This document shows positions 56,521-64,000 of a stretch of DNA of 64,000 bases, one piece after another. The notes beneath the pieces were generated by a model. That model was not told where the DNA came from and searched no databases. It worked only from the letters and a program-made list of their open reading frames with translations. This stretch comes from Marinobacter sp. JH2. Lineage in GTDB: Bacteria; Pseudomonadota; Gammaproteobacteria; Pseudomonadales; Oleiphilaceae. Every line of letters starts with the position of its first letter. Position 1 is the first letter of the stretch. The stretch is taken from positions 806,001 to 870,000 of the forward strand of contig NZ_CP037934.1 in NCBI RefSeq assembly GCF_004353225.1. Reading direction: 5' to 3'. Position numbers and translations under genes: made by a program.

Positions 56521-58020
56521 ATGTCCCGTTTATTAATCGTTGTGGACCGTGCTAAGGATTGGGCACCGTATTACCCTAGCGAAGACCTACTCACCTTTGA
56601 TCAGTACCTCAAGTTCACGGCCCCCGCTAACAGCCGGGTGCGGGTTATTAATCTTTGCCAGAGTGCCAAATACCTGAGCCGGGGCTACTACTGTTCGTTG
56701 TTGGCGGAAGCACGAGGCCATCACGTTGTACCCTCGGTGATGACGCTGAATGATCTCAGTCGTAAGGGTCTGTTTTCACTTGAACTGGAGGAATTGGACT
56801 CGAGCGTCATTCAGTGGCTGGACAATGAAGCTCATGAGATCGATCCGTCCACAGACGAACGGGCCGCTACTCATGAAGTCCGGATTCGCACATATTTTGG
56901 TCAGGCTGAACATGCTGACTTGAAACCGGTGGCACGCGCTCTTTTTGAGCGCTTTCCCTGCCCGCTCCTCGAGGTGGTTTTTCGCCATCGAAAACAGTGG
57001 CAAATCGAATCTATGAAGCCGGCGTGTCCTGCGGACTTGAATGAGCGTGAGCAGGATAGGTTTGCCGAAGCCTTTGATCGCTTTAGTAGTATGGTATGGC
57101 GCAAACCTAAAACCCGTCGCCGCTATCGGTTTGATCTTGCCATGCTGGTGAACCCTGAGGAGGAAATGCCGCCAAGTGACGAAGAGGGGCTAAAGCGATT
57201 CGAGCGTGCGGGGCGAAAGCTGGGCATTAACGTTGAGCGGATCACTCGCCGGGACTACATGCGGTTGCCTGAATACGATGGTTTGTTTATTCGGGAAACC
57301 ACGGCGATTGATCATCACACTTACCGGTTCGCTCGTAAGGCCGAGGCGGAAGGTCTGGTAGTGATCGATGACCCGGTGTCTATCCTGCGGTGCACGAATA
57401 AGGTGTTTTTGGCCGATCTGCTGAAGAACAACAAGGTACCGACACCAAAAACGCTGATTCTTTCCAAAGATCAGAAGGATGCGGTTGAGCAAGTTGTTAA
57501 CGAGTTGGGCTTTCCTGCCGTCATAAAAATTCCGGATGGAGCGTTTTCGCTTGGGGTAGCCAAAGCTCAGGATGAAACAGAGTTAAGAGCGGGATTAAAA
57601 GAGCTGTTCAAACAGTCTGCACTGGTGCTCGCTCAAGAGTATTTTTACACGGAGTACGATTGGCGGATTGGCGTTCTGGGCGGCCGTGCGATCTATGCGT
57701 GCAAATACATGATGGTCAAAGGGCACTGGCAGATCTATCAGCATGGAGACGCATCGGTCGAAAGTGGTGGTTTTGAAACCATGCCGACCTATGAGGTGCC
57801 GAAAAACGTGATTCAGGCTGCGCTTAATGCCACACGCCTGATTGGTAATGGGCTCTACGGTGTCGATATCAAGCAGGCGGGTAATCGGGTAGCTGTGATC
57901 GAGGTGAACGATAACCCCAGTATCGACTCAGGTGTTGAGGATAAATTTCTGGGGGGAGAGCTTTATACCTTGGTTATGCAGAAATTCCTTTCCCGCATGG
58001 AAGCCAATCGTCGACGGTAG
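56521..58020 (+). CDS. RimK-like ATP-grasp ligase
   Basis: 499 residues. An N-terminal region of about 190 residues is of unknown fold with a charged linker; the C-terminal ATP-grasp domain has LGFPAVIKIPDGAFSLGVAKA (quoted in part: PAVIKIPDGAFSLGV), EYFYTEYDWRIGVLGG, and the metal-binding end EVNDNPS at about 461-467. RimK proteins add amino acids to a protein or peptide C terminus. Start at 56521, ten bases after AAGGAGG; ATG 56512 is too close to it. The gene is divergent from the GNAT-C39 fusion, a linkage seen in several proteobacteria (Iyer and Aravind discussed such amidoligase clusters). Confidence 0.88.
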   Translation: MSRLLIVVDRAKDWAPYYPSEDLLTFDQYLKFTAPANSRVRVINLCQSAKYLSRGYYCSLLAEARGHHVVPSVMTLNDLSRKGLFSLELEELDSSVIQWLDNEAHEIDPSTDERAATHEVRIRTYFGQAEHADLKPVARALFERFPCPLLEVVFRHRKQWQIESMKPACPADLNEREQDRFAEAFDRFSSMVWRKPKTRRRYRFDLAMLVNPEEEMPPSDEEGLKRFERAGRKLGINVERITRRDYMRLPEYDGLFIRETTAIDHHTYRFARKAEAEGLVVIDDPVSILRCTNKVFLADLLKNNKVPTPKTLILSKDQKDAVEQVVNELGFPAVIKIPDGAFSLGVAKAQDETELRAGLKELFKQSALVLAQEYFYTEYDWRIGVLGGRAIYACKYMMVKGHWQIYQHGDASVESGGFETMPTYEVPKNVIQAALNATRLIGNGLYGVDIKQAGNRVAVIEVNDNPSIDSGVEDKFLGGELYTLVMQKFLSRMEANRRR

Positions 58021-58034
58021 GTGTAGATTCCGGA

Positions 58035-59195
58035 TCAGGCGGCAACCCAGATCCGGACGCTGCCCAGCCAAGGTGGATTGGCTAGTGCTTCACGAACTCG
58101 TTGGCTGGTGAGCTCTGGGGCGGGGTAATCCTCGTCCAGGAAAATTTCGAGATGCACGCGCTTTTCCAGATAATGCAGGCCGAGTCGGCTTTGAGGCGGT
58201 AGTTCGCCCATTTTTTCAGCGATCTCGCTATAGATTTCTTCCCGAGACGGTAGTCCCGGTTCGTTAAGTGATGGACTGTCCTCATCGTTTTCGGCATCGA
58301 TGTGAAAAGTGATGTCCTGAATGTCATCGAGCGCCTCGCGCATTCCGGCCACAACCTTTAGGCCGATATGGTGGCCTTCTGAAACGCTGATCTCGGGTCT
58401 CACTACAAGGTCAACATCCAGCAGAATATCTTGCCCCATTCGACGGCTTCGCAGTTCATGCACGTTTCGAACACCGGGTGTTGAGAGCGCGATGGCTCTG
58501 AGTTTTTCTGTATCGTCCTGAGACAAACCGGTGTCGATCAGTTCTTTCACGCTATCCCAAGTGAATTTCCATCCGACGTGCACGATGATCACGGCAACGG
58601 CCACTGCAGCCACAGTGTCGAGCCAAACTACTCCAAGCATTGCCCCAATGGTTGAAAGAAGAACGACCACGGATGTAAACGCGTCCGTGCGACTGTGCCA
58701 GGCATTGGCGACAATAAGATCGGAACGGATGTTGATACCCACGTATCGGGTATAGCGGAAGATCCACTCTTTGCCCAAAACCGATATGCTTGCAGCAATG
58801 AGTACGGGCCACTCGGGGATGAAAAAGTCATCGCCTTCAAATAGGCGCAGAGTGTTCTCCCAGGCCAAGGCAGCACCTACAGCGATGAGGATGCTCCCAA
58901 GTAAAAGGGTTCCCAGGGTTTCAATGCGTTGATGGCCATAAGGGTGGTCATCATCCGGACCTTTACGAGATAAGCGCATCACCGCCAGGACGACCCAGTC
59001 GGAGGCGACATCGGTAAACGAGTGAATGCCGTCAACAATCAATGCGTGAGAATGGAATAGAGTGCCGGCAACCACTTTAATCAGGCCAAGAAACGCATCG
59101 AGCAGCATGCCGATGATGGTGACTTTGGAGGCTGCGTGTTTTTCGGCGTCTAGATCACGCTTTGTATTCGAGTGGCTTTTAAATAGGTTTTCCAT
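58035..59195 (-). CDS. Cation diffusion facilitator efflux pump
   Basis: 386 residues. Six transmembrane helices in the first 215 residues; the metal-binding aspartates are in HSHALIVDGIHSFTDVASD (in part) and NAWHSRTDAFTSV (HxxxD). The C-terminal cytosolic domain has IALSTPGVRNVHELRSRRMG, a ferredoxin-like fold, extended by a further 100 residues rich in acidic and aromatic residues, longer than the usual. Exports Zn, Fe, Mn or similar. I start at 59195 rather than 59291 or 59210 because the N terminus before it is not of family type, and no binding site is good for any. Confidence 0.87.
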   Translation of the reverse strand: MENLFKSHSNTKRDLDAEKHAASKVTIIGMLLDAFLGLIKVVAGTLFHSHALIVDGIHSFTDVASDWVVLAVMRLSRKGPDDDHPYGHQRIETLGTLLLGSILIAVGAALAWENTLRLFEGDDFFIPEWPVLIAASISVLGKEWIFRYTRYVGINIRSDLIVANAWHSRTDAFTSVVVLLSTIGAMLGVVWLDTVAAVAVAVIIVHVGWKFTWDSVKELIDTGLSQDDTEKLRAIALSTPGVRNVHELRSRRMGQDILLDVDLVVRPEISVSEGHHIGLKVVAGMREALDDIQDITFHIDAENDEDSPSLNEPGLPSREEIYSEIAEKMGELPPQSRLGLHYLEKRVHLEIFLDEDYPAPELTSQRVREALANPPWLGSVRIWVAA

Positions 59196-59598
59196 GCAGG
59201 CCGGTTCCATTGTATTGCTGTGGCGCCAGTATAGTCGCAAAAAATCAAAAAAGGGCTTGCAAAAACGAGAATGATCTTTCGTTTTATGCACATTGTGAAA
59301 TGTTAATCGCTAGCTACCATTGCGTTACGGTTTTCGTCAATTCTTATTTCAAACTTTATAAGTCATTGAAAATAAAGAGTTAAAATGCTGATCAAAAAAT
59401 GATCAATCTGTAGGCTGGCGCAGTTATCAAGGCTTGGAAACGTTTGCCCCGCGCTTATTAACAGAGTTATCCACAGATTCCGTGGAAAAGCCTCGGGAGC
59501 CTCGATGGCATGCGGCTTTTGGCGACATTTGATGGTTCAGGAAGATGGTGTGGAAAACTTCCGGTATACTCCCGCCACCTCTTGCAAGGAGTTTTCTG
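59196..59598. other. Gene-free region before pyrD with a DnaA box
   Basis: 403 bp. AT-rich between about 59280 and 59410 (promoter of the efflux gene on the minus strand probably here). A perfect DnaA box TTATCCACA lies at 59467-59475; I see no second perfect box. No ORF of coding character. Confidence 0.6.
59467..59475 (+). promoter_or_regulatory. Single perfect DnaA box
   Basis: TTATCCACA, the consensus 9-mer, 124 bases before the pyrD start. A lone box can bind DnaA and regulate a gene; an origin would need more. Confidence 0.45.
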
Positions 59599-60624
59599 AT
59601 GTACCCCGTTCTAAGAAATTTGTTATTTCGGTTACCGCCAGAGCAAGCTCATAATGTCGCTTTGAAGAGCCTCGATGTTGCTCAAAAAACAGGCTTGCTC
59701 AATCTGTTTACGCGTCATCCCGATCCTTGCCCGGTAACGGTTATGGGCCTGGAGTTTCCAAACCCGGTGGGCCTTGCGGCCGGTCTGGATAAAAATGCAG
59801 ATCACCTAGACGCTTTGGGTGCTTTGGGATTCGGGTTTATTGAAGTGGGAACAGTCACGCCACTGGCCCAGCCTGGTAACCCGAAGCCGCGCATGTTCCG
59901 TTTACCTGAGCACGAAGCAATCATTAATCGGATGGGATTCAATAATGAAGGGCTTGAACACCTGATCGGTAATGTCGTAAATCGCCGTTACAAAGGCATT
60001 CTTGGCATAAACGTCGGTAAAAACAAAGATACGCCGAATGAGGAATCAGAATCCGATTATCGCAAGGGGATTGCGGCGGTTTATCGATACGCTGATTATA
60101 TCACAGTGAATGTTTCGTCGCCCAATACGCCGGGCTTGCGGGATCTGCAATTTGGTGACTCGTTAAAACAGTTGTTGCTCGCGATCAAAGACGAACAAAC
60201 GCGTTGTCATCAATCGCAAGGGCGCTACGTTCCGATAGCGGTCAAGATTGCGCCGGATATGGATGATGAAGGTGTGCGTTTTGTCGCTGCTGCGCTCCTT
60301 GAGGCGGGGTTGGATGGTGTGATTGCAACGAATACGACGATCAGCCGAGATGCTGTAAAGGGGCACCAGCACGAGCAGGAGGCTGGTGGTTTGAGTGGGG
60401 TACCCGTGCGGGAGTCGTCAGTGCGGGTGATTGCCGGGCTGTACGCTGAATTAGGCGATCGCATACCGATTATTGGTGTTGGCGGCATTACAGATGCAGA
60501 GAGCGCAGCAGAAAAAATTCGGGCAGGTGCAAAGTTGGTGCAGATCTACACTGGCTTTATATATAAAGGTCCGAAGCTAATTGGTGAGGCGGTAGAGGCA
60601 GTTCGAAAAGAGCGGAAGGCATAA
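59599..60624 (+). CDS. pyrD: Dihydroorotate dehydrogenase (class 2, quinone-linked)
   Basis: 341 residues; membrane-associated enzyme that oxidises dihydroorotate with FMN and quinone. N-terminal amphipathic helix YPVLRNLLFRLPPEQAHN is the class 2 membrane anchor. FMN binding and catalysis: NPVGLAAGLDKN, NRMGFNN, VNVSSPNTPGLR with the catalytic serine, and IIGVGGI. ATG 59599 is preceded by AAGGAG at 7 bases; the frame upstream to 59545 has no support. Terminator follows at 60631. Confidence 0.97.
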   Translation: MYPVLRNLLFRLPPEQAHNVALKSLDVAQKTGLLNLFTRHPDPCPVTVMGLEFPNPVGLAAGLDKNADHLDALGALGFGFIEVGTVTPLAQPGNPKPRMFRLPEHEAIINRMGFNNEGLEHLIGNVVNRRYKGILGINVGKNKDTPNEESESDYRKGIAAVYRYADYITVNVSSPNTPGLRDLQFGDSLKQLLLAIKDEQTRCHQSQGRYVPIAVKIAPDMDDEGVRFVAAALLEAGLDGVIATNTTISRDAVKGHQHEQEAGGLSGVPVRESSVRVIAGLYAELGDRIPIIGVGGITDAESAAEKIRAGAKLVQIYTGFIYKGPKLIGEAVEAVRKERKA

Positions 60625-60630
60625 ATGGTA

Positions 60631-60652
60631 GGGCCCGCTTAGCGGGCCCTTT
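60631..60652 (+). terminator. pyrD terminator
   Basis: GGGCCCGC, TTA, GCGGGCCC then TTT. Six bases after the pyrD stop; possibly used by rmf on the other strand too. Confidence 0.75.
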
Positions 60653-60794
60653 GCGGGGAATGAACCCCGTGGCGCTTCTTCGCATGGTACGGGGCGGGTG
60701 GCCCCGTTTCGGTTGCTTGGAATACTGCGTCAAATTGTCAAATTCAATTAAATTAAAAACTGATCAAGTTAACTGAGATAGGCCAACACTGCTA

Positions 60795-61007
60795 TTAAGT
60801 GGCAGTTACGTTGGCTAACCTGTGGATGCCGGAGACGCCGGTCATGCCCTCCCAGTTATCTGTGCGGCCTTCTCGCCACCCGTTCAACCATTCTTGGCGC
60901 GCTTCTGGTTGATCTATTGGGCAGCTGTCTTTGGATTTTCCGGACACGCCAGCGAGGTATCCCCGCTTGAATGCACGAGCGTAAACGTCTCTTTTCTGTC
61001 TTTTCAT
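60795..61007 (-). CDS. rmf: Ribosome modulation factor
   Basis: 70 residues (E. coli 55). Dimerises ribosomes to 100S particles in stationary phase. MKRQKRDVYARAFKRGYLAGVSGKSKDSCP and WLNGWREGRTD match the family (quoted in part: RAFKRGYLAGVSGKS). Extended C-terminal tail TGVSGIHRLANVTAT is not typical. Start at 61007, second ATG of the frame, gives the standard N terminus. Confidence 0.95.
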   Translation of the reverse strand: MKRQKRDVYARAFKRGYLAGVSGKSKDSCPIDQPEARQEWLNGWREGRTDNWEGMTGVSGIHRLANVTAT

Positions 61008-61326
61008 GCCGTTCCTCACTATGGATTAACAGAACAAGCGTGTACACATCTGCGATGACCATGGCTTGAGGAGCCCATCCGGGACAACCCACTATTGCCA
61101 GCTCCGGTCAGAGCAGTCAGGATCCTGTTAATGGAAGCGTTAATTGTTGCTTCCATAGCGACGCGTCAAGTACAAGGTAAGACGAACCTTGCTGAGAAGT
61201 ACACTAATGATTTCGTCTATATGAATGCTTTCTTATAGTTTTATGAACTAACGATGACAGGCCATTTTGGCTTTCGCTGCGAATCCAGCGGCTTACCAGC
61301 TTTATCTAGAAAACCAGGAGTTGATT
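61008..61326. other. Gene-free region between rmf and rlmKL
   Basis: 319 bp between divergent genes, so it carries both promoters. An inverted repeat ATGGAAGC-N10-GCTTCCAT lies at 61131-61156. A small in-frame extension of rlmKL back to 61267 is not coding in my view. Confidence 0.5.
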
Positions 61327-63501
61327 TTGTCCAAGTATGTCTTTTTTGTAACCTGCCCTAAGGGCGTTGAGTATCTCCTGGGCGATGAGTTGGAGGCTCT
61401 TGGCCTAACGCTTGTGCGCAATGCGCCGGCGGGTGTTTGGGTTGAGGGTGAGCTGGAAGCCGGGTATCGAGCGTGTATGTGGTCCCGGTTGGCCAACAGG
61501 GTGATCCTGCATATCGATGAGGTGGACGCTCGCAGCGCGGAAGAACTCTACGACGGCATTGTGAGAATGGATTGGCAGGTTCATATCCCTGCGGGTGGCA
61601 GCTTTCGGGTGAATTTTCTTGGCCAAAATGAAGCACTCAGAAATACCCAATTCGGCGCTCAGAAAGTTAAAGACGGCATCGTAGATAGTATTCGCGGTGC
61701 TGGTGCACCAAGGCCAGCGGTTGCCCAGAAAGATCCGGATGTGACTATCTCCGCTCGGCTCAACCGTGGCCGTTTGGCTGTTGGTCTTGATCTCAGTGGC
61801 CACAGTCTTCACATGCGGGGCTATCGCACGGAGCAGGGCTTGGCGCCCCTGAAAGAAAATTTGGCGGCTGCCGTTCTTTTACGAGCTGGATGGCCGGATA
61901 TTGCTGCCTCGGGTGGGGATTTTGTCGATCCTATGTGTGGTTCCGGCACGCTGCTAATCGAAGCCGCTTTGATGGCATTAGATATCGCGCCGGGCCGTCG
62001 CCAGGAGCGCTTTGGGTTTGAGAAATGGCCTGGCCACCAATCCGAGCTTTGGTTGGGCATGCGCCAAGAAGCCGAGCGACGGGCACACGAGGGTAAGCAG
62101 GGCAGAGTGCCCGTGTTTGCGGGGTTCGATCAGGATAGTCGTGTGCTGGATACCGCAAAGAGAAACATCCAGCGAGCGGGACTTGAAGGTATTGTGACAG
62201 TCGATCAAAGTTCGCTGAGCGATTTTACTCGTCGAGAAAACTGGGCGGAGCAGGGCCTGATTTTGACGAACCCCCCATACGGTGAGCGTTTGAGCGAGCG
62301 GAATGTCCTTGCAGCGCTGTACCAAAGCCTGGGCGAAGTTGTGCTGCGTGAGCTGGCTGGATGGCGTTTGGGTGTGTTCACCGGGGCGCCTGAGTTCGGC
62401 AAATCCGTCGGGCTAAGAAGCTTCAAGCAATACAACCTTTTTAACGGCAAACTGCCTGCACAATTACTGTTGTTTGAAGTGAATACTGAAAATGCAAGGA
62501 CTCCGCGAGATCCAGCCGCTGCTGGCCAGGTGGTCCCGCGTATTGTGAATGCTGAGCGGGCGGAGATGCTTCGGAACCGCTTGAAGAAGAACATGAAGTC
62601 CATCGGGCAATGGGCCAGAAAGCAAAACATTGGCAGCTACCGCTTATACGATGCCGATATGCCGGAATACGCGTTGGCTATCGATATCTACGAAGGTAAG
62701 GTGCACGTTCAGGAATACTTGGCGCCAAAGTCCATCGATGAAAGAGCCGCCCGCGAACGTTTGGCGGAAGCTTTGGCGATCATTCCGAACGTGCTGGATA
62801 TCGATCCCCAGGACATGGTCTGCAAACAGCGTCAGCGTCAGACCGGCACCAAGCAATACGAGAAGCAAGCGGCAACCGGGGAATACTTTAATGTGCAAGA
62901 GCATGGCTGCACGCTGAAAGTTAACCTGAAAGACTATCTCGATACCGGCGTGTTCCTGGATCACCGCCCTGTGCGTCATTGGATTCAGCAAAATGCGCAA
63001 GGTAAGCGGTTCCTGAACTTATTCTGCTACACCGGTGCGGCAACGGTACATGCCGCCGTAGGCGGTGCCAGTCGTTCATTGAGCCTCGATATGTCCAAAA
63101 CCTACGTAAACTGGGCGATGGACAACTTATCCTTGAACGGCGCAGACCCGCGTAAGCACTTGGTCGAGCAGGCTGATTGTTTGGCATGGCTGGCGGACAA
63201 GCGAACGGCCAACCAAACCTTTGACCTGATCTTCATGGATCCGCCAACCTTCTCGAACTCAGCCCGTATGGCGGGGGTGCTGGACGTTCAGAGAGATCAC
63301 GGTGTGTTGGTTCGTCAGTGCATGGAGCGCTTGTCCACCGATGGCTTGTTGATCTTCTCTAACAATTTCCGCAAGTTTAAGTTGGACGAAGACTTGGCTG
63401 CGGAGTTCGATGTGAAAGAGGTGACTGCGAGCACCTTGGATAAGGATTTCCAGCGGAATCAGAAGATTCACCAGTGCTGGCATATTCAGCACAAAGTCTG
63501 A
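61327..63501 (+). CDS. rlmL: 23S rRNA G2445/G2069 methyltransferase RlmKL
   Basis: 724 residues in a fusion of two SAM-dependent methyltransferases: RlmL (N2 of G2445) with an N-terminal THUMP domain and RlmK (N7 of G2069) in the C-terminal half. NPPYGERLSE in the first and DPPTFSNSARM in the second mark the two active sites. I set the start at TTG 61327: AGGAG at 61316-61320 is 6 bases before, and the protein then begins SKYVFFVTCPKGVEYLL, as the family does. The frame goes further upstream to 61267 without a binding site. Confidence 0.95.
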   Translation: MSKYVFFVTCPKGVEYLLGDELEALGLTLVRNAPAGVWVEGELEAGYRACMWSRLANRVILHIDEVDARSAEELYDGIVRMDWQVHIPAGGSFRVNFLGQNEALRNTQFGAQKVKDGIVDSIRGAGAPRPAVAQKDPDVTISARLNRGRLAVGLDLSGHSLHMRGYRTEQGLAPLKENLAAAVLLRAGWPDIAASGGDFVDPMCGSGTLLIEAALMALDIAPGRRQERFGFEKWPGHQSELWLGMRQEAERRAHEGKQGRVPVFAGFDQDSRVLDTAKRNIQRAGLEGIVTVDQSSLSDFTRRENWAEQGLILTNPPYGERLSERNVLAALYQSLGEVVLRELAGWRLGVFTGAPEFGKSVGLRSFKQYNLFNGKLPAQLLLFEVNTENARTPRDPAAAGQVVPRIVNAERAEMLRNRLKKNMKSIGQWARKQNIGSYRLYDADMPEYALAIDIYEGKVHVQEYLAPKSIDERAARERLAEALAIIPNVLDIDPQDMVCKQRQRQTGTKQYEKQAATGEYFNVQEHGCTLKVNLKDYLDTGVFLDHRPVRHWIQQNAQGKRFLNLFCYTGAATVHAAVGGASRSLSLDMSKTYVNWAMDNLSLNGADPRKHLVEQADCLAWLADKRTANQTFDLIFMDPPTFSNSARMAGVLDVQRDHGVLVRQCMERLSTDGLLIFSNNFRKFKLDEDLAAEFDVKEVTASTLDKDFQRNQKIHQCWHIQHKV

Positions 63502-63523
63502 GTTTTTTCTTGAAGGGGAGGAG

Positions 63524-64000
63524 TTAGAACTCGTAACGAATCCCCGAAGAAAACTGAAAGGCATTCGCGCTGGTATCGGTATCTTCGAACAATTTCCCGC
63601 CTTCTAGCACCAGATACATGCTGTCGATTAGCTCGAAATCGATACCCGCTATCCAGCTAAAACTGAAGCTGCTGCTCGGATAGTCCTCCCCAATTTCCTG
63701 AAATTCCCGGTTACGACGCTCGTCTGGATTATCAAGCGTGGCCTCACCACTGATATGAGTAAAACCAGCCTGTGCGTAAACGTTGCCAAGCTCACCAATC
63801 GGGTAGTGCAGTCCCATATACCAGCTGCCGTAATAATCGACCGCGAGGGTAAAGTCACTGTTAATCTCGGCATCTTTATAGCCGCCACCCAAACGGACTT
63901 CGGCGTGAATGAGGTCGTTCAGGTGACCACCAATCACCAGAGTGCCCGCTTGGCTCCAGGCATCTTCTTTGGATATTTCACCGATAGAGCGGTGCTCAAT
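63524..64000 (-). CDS. Outer-membrane beta-barrel protein (C-terminal part)
   Basis: At least 158 residues; the frame is open to the right edge of the window, so the N terminus and signal peptide are missing. Alternating polar/hydrophobic beta strands with aromatic girdles, such as FTLAVDYYGSWYMGLHYPIG and FSFSWIAGIDFELIDSMYLVLEGG (quoted in part), and the terminal YEF with C-terminal phenylalanine recognised by the BAM complex. Small OmpA/OmpW-like or opacity-like porin family; substrate unknown. Confidence 0.85.
   Translation of the reverse strand: MEHRSIGEISKEDAWSQAGTLVIGGHLNDLIHAEVRLGGGYKDAEINSDFTLAVDYYGSWYMGLHYPIGELGNVYAQAGFTHISGEATLDNPDERRNREFQEIGEDYPSSSFSFSWIAGIDFELIDSMYLVLEGGKLFEDTDTSANAFQFSSGIRYEF

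Noticed and set aside
59292..59598. Replication origin upstream of pyrD
   Set aside because: Only one perfect DnaA box, no cluster, no dnaA or rpmH gene nearby.

Overview
The window is a stretch of gammaproteobacterial chromosome, most like Marinobacter or a close marine relative. This rests on gene order: alaS-lysC-csrA-tRNA-Ser-tRNA-Arg, and gyrA-serC-pheA-hisC-tyrA/aroA-cmk-rpsA-ihfB-lapA-lapB-pyrF, are both arrangements of the Pseudomonas/Marinobacter type, and there is a sodium-pumping oxaloacetate decarboxylase operon of marine character. No sequence search was run. I see no phage, no insertion sequence and no CRISPR array.

Layout. 1-2.6 kb: end of alaS, lysC, csrA, then tRNA-Ser(GCT) and two identical tRNA-Arg(ACG). 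2.6-6.4 kb: a MerR-type regulator facing a two-gene operon made of a probable diiron protein and an epoxide hydrolase-dehydrogenase fusion. 6.5-12.2 kb: DUF2058 protein, dbpA, oadGAB. 12.2-17.5 kb: the mutagenic translesion cassette imuA-imuB-dnaE2 behind a perfect LexA box. 17.6-34.5 kb: mostly single-gene units: exported nucleosidase, a small repeat protein, rlmF, a PQQ-type sugar dehydrogenase, an M14-type metalloenzyme, phhB, an esterase-like lipoprotein, a VOC/LysR divergent pair, a nitrilase-superfamily enzyme, a lysozyme-inhibitor-like lipoprotein, a HerA-type ATPase, yghU and ggt. 34.5-36.9 kb: DUF3455 protein, ECF sigma factor and anti-sigma factor, lying between two 146-bp direct repeats of the ggt 5' end. 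37-51.5 kb: purU, then the core aromatic amino acid / translation / LPS / pyrimidine series. 51.6-64 kb: tRNA-Asn, an aspC-like aminotransferase, uvrB, a GNAT-C39 fusion divergent from a RimK-like ATP-grasp gene, a cation efflux gene, pyrD, rmf, rlmKL, and the end of an outer-membrane beta-barrel gene.

How the genes work together. Housekeeping blocks feed aspartate-family and aromatic amino acids, serine, pyrimidines, translation and chromosome topology. The accessory parts with most promise are the diiron/EphD-like operon with its own palindrome and nearby regulator, the ATP-grasp plus GNAT-peptidase pair, the repeat-flanked sigma-factor module, and a structured intergenic region near 19.2-19.5 kb that could encode a small RNA.
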